This document shows positions 21,736 to 32,054 of a stretch of DNA of 64,000 bases, in pieces; position 1 is the stretch's first letter, and each line of letters opens with the position of its first letter. Origin of the DNA: Oscheius dolichura (taxonomy: Eukaryota; Nematoda; Chromadorea; Rhabditida; Rhabditidae); the NCBI GenBank assembly GCA_932521035.1, contig OW051493.1:4402001-4466000 (forward strand), written 5' to 3'. The notes beneath the pieces are model-generated. The model saw nothing but the letters and a program-made list of their open reading frames with translations. It made no database searches and had not been told where the DNA came from. Made by a program: the position numbers and the translations under genes.

Positions 21736-22929
21736 TTAACAGGCGTACAAATCTATGCGACTCTCAAACAAAGCACGTAGACATCCCGTATGCACAGTAA
21801 ACCCTCCTGCAAGGCGGTGCTGAAAATACCAATCATCAACCGTTTTAAAAGTAGTAAAGACCGGGCTTGGTTTCTTGATATGCTGAAGATAACCTAACGA
21901 TTCCAAATCTTCATAAGAAGGAATTGGTGGTCCATTCAGAGGAAGCACAAGAGGTTGATAAACGAAACTTTTGCCAGCTTGCCTCTGTATTGTAACAAAT
22001 GAAGTTGTTTCTTGAGCCCTTTTACGACTTTGCATCAATTCTGAATGAGGGAAAGTAAGTGTTTCATTAAAGTCCAACCTCGATTGCGGCGTTTTCGTTC
22101 TGCTGCTTTCTCCTTTTCTTCAAGATCAATTTCGATCTGTCTCTTACGCTCTCTATCCAAAATAGCCTAGAAATTGATTACATAAGTTACGCGTATTCGC
22201 ACCTCTGCATTTTCTTCTGATTGTCGCAGCTCTTCTATGATAGCTTTACTGTCTGCAACGACTTGGGATTTCTCTTCTTCTGTATCTTGTTGGTAAGCAG
22301 ATGCTAAACGGTCGCGCATTGCCTTGTCTTCTTCAAGGTTTTTTAGAATCCAACGTTGGTCAGCATCGAGCCTATTCGATAACGAAAGTAACCTTGTACA
22401 CTTACTTTCTTTTATTTCTCTCAATCACTTCTTTATTTTCCTCGGCATATTGTGCAATTTTAGCCTCAGTATCATCAATATCAATATCATAAGCAAGATT
22501 TAAAACCAATTCTTCAAACCTAATACAAATAAAGATTGATGTTAAAATATAAACCTTTCTAGATAGTCGTTGTAGTCAAGCAGTGATGAAAAATCATCTA
22601 GTTTCTTATTAAATATCTGTTGAAAAAGGAAATTATAATTGACTGGCATTTTTACTTTTCGGAGACGTTTACGATGATAGTTTTCCTTTTCTATCATAGG
22701 ATCATCAAATTGTTGCTCCCAGAAATTATTTTTTATAAGAGTTTTTCCACACACATGGCATGGAGCTGAATTTCTTGCAAAGAGATTTTCAACACAATTG
22801 CTGGATAACAAAAAATATATAAAATCAAAACCCATCTTACCGGCATAAAGGATGCCCACATTCATTGATCATCATCATAAGATTTTTGTTGATGTACTCA
22901 TTGGATTTGCACTTAGTACACTCTCTCAT
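21736..22929 (-). CDS. MNAT1: CDK-activating kinase assembly factor MAT1 (TFIIH subunit)
   Basis: MAT1 joins CDK7 and cyclin H into the CAK module of TFIIH, which acts in transcription initiation and the cell cycle. The N-terminal C3HC4 RING is complete: MRECTKC, NECGHPLCRKCVENLF and CHVCGKTL. The family-typical FWEQQFDDPMIEKE and YNDYLERFEELVLNL follow, then a long charged coiled-coil (DADQRWILKNLEEDKAMRDR) and a hydrophobic C-terminal region (PVFTTFKTVDDWYF, HTGCLRALFESRIDLYAC) that binds CDK7/cyclin H in other animals. Introns are about 40-50 nt. The start is 58 bp after the stop codon of ISD11 on the same strand and TNPO3 follows 127 bp downstream, so these three genes may share a primary transcript. 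Confidence 0.9.
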
Positions 22930-22986
22930 CTTGTTGAACAGTTCTAAAACGACTAAACGAATGTATTCGAGCACTTACGGTATTAT

Positions 22987-23345
22987 TTAATGAGAGCGGG
23001 CGAGCTTCTCTTCAACAATAGTTTTTGTAGGAGGATAAAGAGTTCCGATTGTTGCTTGACGGTGTAGGACAGAAAGGTTATCAACTCCCTTCTAAATAAA
23101 ACTGAGCATAGCAGGCAGCGCGTGATATAAACCTGGTATAACTTTTGAAGTTGCTCGATATCAGTCACTGAGCGATTAGCTTCAAAATGATCTCTGATAC
23201 GTCTTTGTGTAAAAAGGCGATAGTTGTATTGGGGAAACTGACAATTTAAATATTATAAAATCTGGAACTTCTTTACCTTTGCGGCTTCACGTTGCAACTG
23301 TTTGTAGAGCTTGATCCAGGCACTCTTTGAGATTGCTGTGGTCAT
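22987..23345 (-). CDS. LYRM4: LYR-motif protein ISD11 (LYRM4)
   Basis: ISD11 is a mitochondrial matrix protein that stabilises the cysteine desulfurase NFS1 and binds acyl carrier protein, in the first step of Fe-S cluster assembly. Three exons encode about 85 residues. They start MTTAISKSAWIKLYKQLQRE, where LYK replaces LYR, then FPQYNYRLFTQRRIRDHFEA, close to the AYNYR...RRIRDAF core that separates ISD11 from other LYR proteins. They end with RQATIGTLYPP and VEEKLARSH. Length matches the family. It diverges from BCS1L with 216 bp between the two ATGs and is followed by MNAT1 after 58 bp. Confidence 0.9.
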
Positions 23346-23561
23346 TCAGTAAAAAAATCAAGTGTCTAAAACAACGAAATGAATATATGATGCATGAAAT
23401 AGAGAGAATTTCGACATGAACCCTCTCCGAAGACAAGAGTGCACTTTTGCGTATGGTGAACGTGAAACCGAAAATAAAGTTTTTTTATCTTAAGAGAGTA
23501 GGCGAGGAAGCCGTTTTATCTGTCAAGTCTTGATATATAGTTGTGTACTTGCTTTTTTCAG
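23346..23561. promoter_or_regulatory. Short divergent promoter region, ISD11/BCS1L
   Basis: 216 bp between two divergent start codons, including the trans-splice-like acceptor (cttttttcag) directly before the BCS1L ATG. No TATA box is visible on either strand. Both genes act in mitochondrial Fe-S protein production. Confidence 0.55.
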
Positions 23562-25209
23562 ATGGAATCAACACCAATAAGTGTAGCTACGGGCTCGGAA
23601 GAATCGATACCCTGGCCATTTTTTGATAGACTGTGGGGATCTTTAGAAGAAAACCCATATTTTAAGGCTGGAGCTGGATTAGCAGGAATGGGTAAATTTT
23701 CTGTTTTTTTTAAACCAACTCTACCGTTTAGGTCTTGCTCTCGGCGGGCTGAAAAGAGCTACAATTATTGGGAATGCTTTATTTCGACGAAAATGTATGA
23801 TTTCTTTGCAGCTCAACAATGAGGACGTGTGAGTTAGTATTTACCTATATACTTTCTTTAGTGCATATCCTTGGCTGTTAGATTTTATAAATCGCCATAG
23901 TTCTACACAAACTAGAAATTTATCGGTAAACACGGTTATCCACCAAGCTGAAAGCGGGAAGACTGCCATGAGAATTTCATATTTACCCGGGCATGGACAG
24001 CATTTTTTTGTTTATAACTGGAGGTATGCCACTATATAATAATTCAAGGTTTTTATGCAGGTGGATTAAAGTAGAAAGACAAAGAGAAAAACAAACTATA
24101 CAAAGGGAGGGGCATAGAACTCCTTTTGAAACAGTAACCCTTACATGTCTTGGAACCGATCCTAGCTTCCTCAAAAACATGCTTGAAAACGCATCAAAGG
24201 AAGCCGTTTTACAGGTGTGTATTAAAAAGGTGCATATTTGCCTGTTTCAGTCAGAAACTGGGCTTGTAGTATATCAAGCGGTCGGTCCTCAGTGGCTTCG
24301 GTTTGGTACACCAAGGAGAAAGCGTGATGTGGGATCGGTTGTTCTGGATGAAGATATATCACAACAACTAATAAACGATTTTCAAGAATTTGTTAATTCA
24401 TCAAATTGGTAATTGGTTTTCTTTCGCACTATTTCGGTTACAGGTACGCAGAACGAGGAGTACCATATCGTAGAGGCTACCTTTTTTATGGGCCTCCCGG
24501 TACTGGAAAAAGCAGCTTTATTTCTGCTTTAGCTAGCCATTTTGGTTATAGTGTGTGTATGCTCTCTTTGAGTGAGAGAACTCTGGACGACGACAGGTTT
24601 TTTTTCGTGAAATAATCACTATTTTTAACGATTCTCAGACTTAACCATCTTTTAAATACAGCTCCAGCGAATAGCGTCATTATTTTAGAAGACATCGATG
24701 CCGCGTTCAGCAGTCGTGAAGATCCTATGAATAATCATCCCGCATATCAAGGAATGACAAGGTGTGTTTATATTTTATGTCGTTCAACGAATTTTAGAGT
24801 AACATTTTCTGGGTTGCTCAATGCAATTGACGGAGTTGGATGTGCCGAAGAGCGAATAATTTTTATGACGACAAATTATGTTGATAGGCTGGATCCTGCC
24901 TTGATTCGTCCAGGAAGAGTTGACAAAAAACAGTATTTTGGAAATGCTACAGAAAATATGCTTTCAAAGGTGAATTTTTAGTTTTTACATCGGTTTTTTT
25001 GTGTATTCATTATAATCGGATGGTTACAGATGTTTGAAAGATTTTACTCTGATGTCGACAGTGATCTTTGTCACAAATTCATCTATACAGTAAGAAAACT
25101 GAACCAACCATTATCTCCAGCTCAAATTCAAGGTCATTTTTTACTTTATAAGTTTGATCCACAGATGGCAATTGAGCGAATAGCCGATATAATTAGGCCG
25201 CTTAAATAG
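23562..25209 (+). CDS. BCS1L: Mitochondrial AAA chaperone BCS1
   Basis: BCS1 translocates the folded Rieske Fe-S protein across the inner membrane during assembly of respiratory complex III. After a short N-terminus there is a hydrophobic segment ([18 protein letters not shown]) that fits the single transmembrane helix. The BCS1-specific domain follows ([25 protein letters not shown]), then the AAA module: Walker [11 protein letters not shown], Walker [12 protein letters not shown], sensor 1 [19 protein letters not shown] with the arginine finger, and the C-terminal lid. It ends [10 protein letters not shown]. Length near 420 residues is normal. The acceptor touches the ATG (ttttttcag|ATG), so the mRNA is probably spliced-leader capped with no further 5' leader. 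Introns are about 40-60 nt in AT-rich sequence. Confidence 0.92.
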
Positions 25210-25380
25210 AATTGCTCATATTATATTAGGATATTTTGTTATTGCAATACGGGTATCGTTTTAAAATAATAAAATTTTTATAGAAATTGTATTGCAATGA
25301 TAACTAGGTGACATAGTTACAGAACTCTCATTAAAAAGGTTTTTGCTTTTTGAAATCCTTGCAGGTAGTTTACTTGGTAT

Positions 25381-25905
25381 ATGCAAAGTAATTGCGTTCG
25401 CCTTTGGCCTTTTGGGTGCAGATCTGCTGGAGATCGCTCAGCATGCGCAGGCCGGGGGCGACGATTGATTGCTTCAGGGCACACTTTTCGCCAGCCGCTC
25501 TGTTTACGGACGTTTCTCATATTGCTTATGCTCCCTCTCAAAATGGCGTTTGCATTGGTTTTGTTTGGCTTGCAAACTGGCGTTCAACGAAAATTGTTCA
25601 CTTTTCAAATTAGGCAATATAGAACGTTATTGTGCGAACAAATTATGGTAATTAGTAGTCAACAGGCAATATATCTTTTCAAAAGATTAATGGGTTCCTT
25701 GTTTATTTCTCTACGCTTCTAAAATGCTAGAAGGAAAGTGTTCTCGACAACAGTCTGTCTCAAGGGAGCACTTGAGATACTGTTTTTCTGAAAGTTCTCG
25801 TTGTATTTGTGCCGGCTGACCGTCATCGATTGATCCTCGTCCGTTTGTTGACATTTCGACCATATAGACATCCTCCTTTCCTGTTCTGGAAATATCTTTT
25901 CCCAC
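25381..25905 (-). other. Candidate minus-strand gene, exons not resolved
   Basis: Three open stretches on the minus strand look partly coding: 25711-25905 (after a tatttccag acceptor; contains RELSEKQYLKCSLETDCC), one near 25520-25630 (NQCKRHFEREHKQYEK), and 25381-25510, which is GC-richer (LKQSIVAPGLRMLSDLQQIC, ending with a stop near 25381). Their phases could not be joined with confidence. If real it would be a small Cys-containing protein of about 100-130 residues. It lies between the convergent end of BCS1L and the TMEM59-like start. Not recognised. Confidence 0.28.
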
Positions 25906-26009
25906 CCCTCTCTGTTTCTAGAAATTGCTTATTTGTTTAGCTGCTGCCAGCAGCCATCCGCCCTTTGTGACTTTCCCTCCCTTTTATCCCAGTCTATTAA
26001 TTTCTCCAG

Positions 26010-27364
26010 ATGAGGGTGGTTATTTCCTTGGCCGTCGCGTTTTGCTTTGTCTACGTGGCGGCCGACGACAAAACCTCTTGCGAAAAGAAGTGTGAAAAAT
26101 ATGAAGAAGACGACAAGGTAAGTGATAGCGATGGGAAAAAGTAGTGTTTGGTTGAAGAAGGCTTGTTTGTTCGGGTGTGCGAGCCGAGGCTCCGTCTCTT
26201 CCGGGGGCCCTCTGAGCTTCGTCAAATGCCACAGAGGATGCGATTCGGCCTACAACGAGACCCAAAGTGAAAAGGCCGCTTGTCACTTCGCCTGCTCCCT
26301 CCCCATGCATTCATCTGTTATTGTGAGTTCTTGCCAGTTGTCGGTCTCAATGAAATATGGATGCAGATGACTCTGGTCTCTGATAACGGCAGTCCGAAAT
26401 GGAAGGTTGTCCGCCAGGAAGGAGACGACGAACCGGAGACCACAATGGAGGAGGAGTCGCCTCTTGGTTCTCTTTTGGGCACACGGAACAACGGCCTGCT
26501 CTCTTTAAGAGCTCCTCCTTCTTCGAATGAAAACGGTAAAATATACTCTATTTTCTTCTTTTGATACTTTTGCAGCCCGTTGTTGCCAGCGGAATTTTAT
26601 AAACGAATTATCTAATTGCTAGACTACGCCCGACGGCCAAAAATAGCCAATATTTCAGAGAATGAAGACGATTTTGGAGATTTCATGAAGATGCACGAGA
26701 GGATGCAACGGACTTTTGAGCAGCTCAAAAGACAATTTGCGGAGAGTTTGCGAGCCAGCTTGGACGATCAGACGAACGTGGCCAGACAGCGGCCATCGGG
26801 CCACAATCCCTGGGGCGAGAACTCCGTCTCGGTGGGCAACACGAACGAGGAGGGACAGCCCATCATTCTGACCCGTCCCATCCCAAACGACGACGATGAC
26901 TCCAAGCTGATCTGTGAGTCTTGCCCCCTCTCTCATAATTATATAAAATCCAGTGGTTGAATTCGGCCACCGCGAGTCCCGTTCCCGGCTGATGATCCTC
27001 TTCCACTGGCTCCTGGTCATCACCGGCATCGCCGCCCTCTTCACCACCGTCCTCGCCATCTGCCTCTTCCTCCGCAGTCTTCGTACAAACAACTACCGTC
27101 GAATGGGAGTAGGACCCTCCTCTTTTCCTCCCCTAGTAATAATTCCAGCGTGACGGTGCCGCCACGATGCCCATCTTCGCTCGTGTCCAGCCAGCAGCTC
27201 CCCTTCCGGTGAAGAAAGTACCGGAAGAGGGATGGATTGAGCACTCGCAGCCCACCGGAGTGGCCCCTCCTGCCTACGACCAGGTCTCTATCCACGCGTC
27301 GCCCATCGCTGTCGATAGCGACAAGTCCACCAGCGAGGCCGAAACCCCTTCCCCTGTACACTAA
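26010..27364 (+). CDS. TMEM59: TMEM59-like single-pass membrane protein
   Basis: Type I membrane protein. It begins with a signal peptide (MRVVISLAVAFCFVYVAA), then a Cys-repeat ectodomain (SCEKKCEKY, KCHRGCDSAYN, ACHFACSL) with the CxxxC spacing of TMEM59. An acidic, disordered stretch follows, then one helix (LMILFHWLLVITGIAALF, continuing TTVLAICLFL) and a cytoplasmic tail with PPAYDQV, a PPxY motif that WW-domain ubiquitin ligases bind. Mammalian TMEM59 acts in Golgi glycosylation control and in ATG16L1-linked autophagy; its autophagy motif was not found here, so only the family fold is claimed. The ATG follows an acceptor directly (ttctccag|ATG). The gene is in a short GC-rich island between two AT-rich blocks. 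Confidence 0.7.
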
Positions 27365-27913
27365 CTTGTACTTGCCGTACCTCTGTCTGCTGACCCTGTT
27401 CCTGTAAATACACAGCAGATATCTACGGTTGTTGCGTTACATGTATTCAGATTTATAATGAAGTTTTTTCTACTGTAAGAATGTGATATCCTGCCCCAAA
27501 ATTCAGAAGTGTTTCTGACCTATTTGAGGATGGCGACGCGACGGCAAAATCCGAAATGGAAACGGTCCATTCCAGAAAAATAACTGTTAGGAAACGGACG
27601 TCACCAAACAAACCAGCTTGGGAGGAGGAATACGGCGCAGGGGAAAGGGGACCTGGAGGAGGGGAAGTCGGCGTGGGGGAAGGGGGAGTTGGCGCTGGGA
27701 GAGGGGAGCCGGCGCTAGGGAAGATGGAGTTGGTGATGCGGGAGAGGGAGCAAAGCACGGCAAAGCCGAGGGCGCCGAAGGCGCCCGTTACGGCTTATCC
27801 CAATAATAACGTCCTTGCCTAGATAAGCTCGTATATATACTTGTAGTGAGCCATATTTATACGATGATACTTTTTTCAAAAAATGCGGTTGAGATCTATT
27901 ATCAGTTGTGCTG
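27365..27913. other. Intergenic region with G-rich tract
   Basis: Apart from the purine tract annotated inside it, this stretch has no firm gene. An 88-codon + frame (27556-27822) and a minus frame of 101 codons overlap here, but both consist mostly of the low-complexity tract (Gly/Glu-rich or Pro-rich), and neither has splice sites or motifs. Confidence 0.5.
27610..27760 (+). repeat. Polypurine G-run tract
   Basis: About 150 bp with many runs of 3-5 G separated by short A-rich spacers, and an imperfect repeat of the form ggcgcnggg/ggcgtgggg/ggcgctggg. It could form G-quadruplexes or triplex DNA. It sits between a GC-rich island and an AT-rich block. Confidence 0.5.
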
Positions 27914-28249
27914 ATGCAGGCAATGGCTATTTCTGTATTGGAAAGCATTCTCGAGGTTTGTTAACAATTTGTAAGTAGCTAATTTTATATTTAGATGCTT
28001 CAGAGCGGGTTATACCCTATACGCCATTGGGTAATTAGACACGCCCTTGACGAGATGCAGGGCTTCGAACATGTTTTCCGGGAGTTAAAGCGACTAGGTG
28101 GGGTACTCTTAGGTAGGCGTACTCATTCATCTATATTTTTGTATTTCCTAGTGTATAGAACGAACCTAGCTGAACATCTTCAAGTGTCAATTGAAGAAGA
28201 CATCGGCGTGCATAAATATAACATAATGTTTACACATGTCAAGTTATAA
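27914..28249 (+). CDS. Unknown small protein, about 85 residues
   Basis: Three exons join in phase: ATG at 27914 (MQAMAISVLESILE), then after a 39-nt intron LQSGLYPIRHWVIRHALDEM and FEHVFRELKRLGGVLL, then after a second short intron VYRTNLAEHLQVSIEEDIGV, ending FTHVKL at the TAA at 28247-28249. The phases agree at both junctions. The product is mostly amphipathic helix with no signal peptide or membrane segment. I do not recognise it. Position and AT-rich context match the housekeeping-type neighbours. An alternative first ATG at about 27883 opens another frame, but that frame closes early. Confidence 0.5.
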
Positions 28250-28557
28250 ATTGTAAAAAAAGTCATCTCGTTTTATACACTCGTGCTCGATTTGAAATGC
28301 CTTTTATAGTACTAATTTCTTGTATCTTATTATTTAGCAAACACCGGAATCCAGCCGTTATAAAATAAAAATCTCCAGGCAATAGTGTCTGTAATCCTTC
28401 TTTTCGCAACTGAAATCACGGGAAAATCGTTTATATAAAGTTTCCGTAGGCATGATTTGGCAGCGCGTGTAGTTTCCCAGTCCTAGTCTATTTGCTTCAA
28501 ACTTTGTTTATTATTTGGTTTTGCTCATCACGCTACTATATTTCAGGAAACAGCTCC

Positions 28558-29883
28558 ATGGGGGATGCCACATATCCACATCGAGGATACAACAACATTC
28601 CATTTCGCAATAAAAATCAAAGAGGACGAAATCTGAGCAACTACAGAGGAGTCACTAGGAACTACAGAGATGAACCTAGGAACTACAGAGATGAACCTAG
28701 GAATTATAGAGATGAACCTAGGAATTATAGAGATGAACCTAGGAATTATAGAGAGAGATATTATGAACCCAGAATGAGACAGTCACAAGAAGCTGAGCGG
28801 AAAACGAACAACAACAATAATAATAATAATTTAATCAAGCGATCTGATTGGGTGAGAAATATAGTGCATGCATTTTATTATTTTTTGTGATATTTAGGAG
28901 GCGATCATGAATAGTATAAACGAGGATGGAGGAGTTTACACCTCTGATGAAGAAGACTTGGAACGACAATGTAAAACTAGTGTTGAGAAAGTTCATAAAG
29001 AAGCTGCCGATTTCATTTCTAAGTCACCGGCAGGGGACCAAGTTGAAATTTTGGAAGTAACAGAATCTGTGTCTGTTACAGTGGCACGTTTCATTCCTTA
29101 TCGGTATAGAACCAGAGCTTTAGGTAACTGATGATTTACCTCCAAGCAAAGCCAATAGTGACGAGAGTGTTACCGACTTAAATGGTGATACTCCAAGGTA
29201 TGTTTTGTATGTAGCCGTATTGAATCTCTGATACAGTAACGACATCAACAAGATATCTGTTTGCCCAGAAGATGTGTCGCATATATATTTCGGAATAAAA
29301 GAAGTTAGTGATTTGGAATTCACTTGTGGTTCGCACATTTTTCATGTTCATCGTCAGGTTATTCTTTATATGGGGAAAATATTGATATCTTTTTAGCTCT
29401 TAGAACATTTTGTACGCAATATGGACGATTTGCTATCGGGAAAAATTGTAGATTGGATTCCGATGAATAGAATTTGTGAAATATTATATAATCATCGGAT
29501 GGCGGACGAACAATTTCTACTGTGTACAGATAATACAGGTGCAGTTAAACATAATTATGTATACTTCTTATCTTTTAGATAAAAATCACGTTAACCAATT
29601 TTGGAAAGATGGTAATGGCATAATGCATTTGGCAAGAAGACTAGGAATTACTGCAGTTAAAAATTATATGGACAGAGCTGTAGCCTACTATCGTTGCGAT
29701 TGCTTTCAAACATGCCTGTTCTGTTCACAACAGAGACGATTGTTTGCAACCGTTTACAACTTGGATGAAGCAAAAGTTCGCATCTCTATTTTTAAAAAAA
29801 AGGTGTTATAGGCCCATTTGCAACTACCTGAACCGGCCCATGATCTTGATGAAAGCATTTTTGAGGAGATGCTGCATGTTTAG
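28558..29883 (+). CDS. Unknown protein with NYRDEPR repeats and a helical, His/Cys-bearing C-terminus
   Basis: The ATG at 28558 follows an acceptor (tatatttcag). The N-terminus is basic and Tyr/Asn-rich (YPHRGYNNIPFRNKNQRGRN). It is followed by four perfect heptads NYRDEPR and a poly-Asn run, the look of an RNA-binding or condensate-forming low-complexity domain. Then comes an acidic, Ser-rich part (DGGVYTSDEEDLERQC) and a folded-looking C-terminal domain: LEFTCGSHIFHVHRQLLEHF, MNRICEILYNHRMADEQFLL, NGIMHLARRLGITAVKNYM, YRCDCFQTCLFCSQQRR. The fold resembles a BTB-like or other helical domain only loosely. Joins at about 29080-29125 and 29779-29815 were chosen by phase and are less certain. 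Estimated length about 370 residues. No function is assigned; the AT-rich surroundings and repeat content suggest a fast-evolving RNA-associated protein (inference). Confidence 0.55.
28656..28756 (+). repeat. 21-bp tandem repeat encoding NYRDEPR
   Basis: Four and a half near-identical 21-bp units (aaytayagagatgaacctagg). The first two copies use aactac and the later ones aattat, so synonymous changes mark two sub-blocks. The unit length is a multiple of three and keeps the frame. It is followed by an AAC/AAT triplet run (28806-28831) encoding Asn. Confidence 0.85.
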
Positions 29884-30092
29884 TTTTATACCTTCAACAG
29901 TAATATTTGTCGCTGTTATTCAATTTTCTTTGTTCAATTGTTATGTGGCATAAATTTTTCCCAAAAACGTTACTTCTTCATTGATGGTCAGTATCTTGCT
30001 AAATAACTATTGGACGTTTGGGCAAAAATAAGGTTTCTGCGAGCATATTTAAATCTAGGGTTATTGTGCTCAGGAACTTCGTCTTTTTTACA

Positions 30093-31044
30093 ATGGCTAT
30101 GCTCGAAGACTGTCAAGAGCACTTTAAAACGGGCGACCTGTATGAAATATTCCGTATAGAGAAGAATGCTACTCCAACGTCAGGTAAAGCAATCTTTCTA
30201 CTGTTCTACTTCTTTCAAGTTAAAAAAGCATACTATAAGTTGTCGATGCTTTACCATCCAGACAAAGCTGAAAACAATGAGAACGCGAAGAAAGTGGCAA
30301 CCGTTCGTTTTCAACTTGTAACAAAGATTTATGCAGTTTTGTCTGACAAAGAGAGAAGAAAGATCTACGACGATACCGGTTAGTAGTGAACATTACAGAA
30401 TAGATTTTTAGGAGTAATCGATGAAGAAGGAGGTGTTACCGATGAGGACAGTATCAAGTTATGGAGAAAAGTTTTTAAAAAGGTCACAAAGGAAGATATT
30501 GACAAATTCTTCGCAAAATATAAAGGTTAATTACTTCATGTAGGCGGTAGCCAATGTTTACAGGATCAGAAGAAGAAGAGTTGGACATTGCCGATGCTTA
30601 TAAAAAATGTGAAGGCGATATGGATGTAATGCTCGAATACATTATGCTGGGCTCATCAGATGAAGAAGCTCGTGTTAAGGTATGACGCCAATAGCTATAC
30701 GATGGGGTAGTTGTAGGAAATAGTGGATAAACGAATTAAAGATGGTTCCCTCAAGGCCACAAAGAAATACAAGAGTTCAACAGGAAAATCGAAGACAACT
30801 GCCCGTGCAAAAAAGGCAGCAAAAGAAGCGGAGGAAGCTAAGGAAATGCTAGAAGAAATCAAGAAAACGGTATATATTTTAAACACTTAGTTTCAGTATT
30901 CTTCTGGATTTCTTTTAGGAAGGAACTGGTGACCTCCATGCTTTAATTTTGAAAAGGCAAGCCGACCGCGGCCGAGATGCAAACAAGTTCCTCGACTCCC
31001 TTGCTGACAAATATGCTCCAAAGACCAAAAAATCTAAAAAGTAA
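30093..31044 (+). CDS. DNAJC9: DNAJC9-type J-domain histone cochaperone
   Basis: DNAJC9 is a nuclear J-domain protein that recruits HSP70 to histones H3-H4. The J domain is near the start: LYEIFRIEKNATP, VKKAYYKLSMLYHPDKAENN with the HPD motif, then KIYAVLSDKERRKIYDDTG. The family's acidic region (VIDEEGGVTDEDSIKLWR) and the histone-binding helix (VTKEDIDKFFAKYKGSEEEE, YKKCEGDMDVMLEYIM) follow, with a Lys-rich C-terminus ending APKTKKSKK. About 230 residues, normal length. Introns are 38-60 nt. A splice-acceptor-like ctcag lies 20 bp before the ATG at 30093. It converges with ARL1. Confidence 0.9.
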
Positions 31045-31264
31045 CGATTTTTTATGTGTGCTTCCTGATTTGTGTACATTTTCATCTTCTCAAGCTGTTA
31101 TTCAAATTATTCATTTAGCGCAAAACGTAATATTAAAACTGTTACCAGAACCTTGTTAATTTGGTATCCGATTTAAAATTATGTCACAACAATGGGGAAA
31201 GACCCAAGACATTAAAAAATCACAGACAATGCTCATAAACTCTTATACACCACCAAAAACATGG

Positions 31265-32007
<743 letters not shown>

Positions 32008-32054
32008 TCATATTATCAAACAATTAACAAAGAAACAATAACAACAAAAACGAC

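Noticed and set aside
27556-27822. Gly/Glu-rich + frame and Pro-rich minus frame
   Set aside because: Both are produced by the low-complexity purine tract, and neither has initiation context, introns or motifs.
27995-28100. tRNA-like stretch (gggcttcgaaca)
   Set aside because: No cloverleaf: acceptor and anticodon stems do not pair, and the DNA is explained by an exon.
29095-29125. A 20-nt intron in the NYRDEPR gene
   Set aside because: It leads into a stop; a 43-nt intron ending at the same AG restores the frame.
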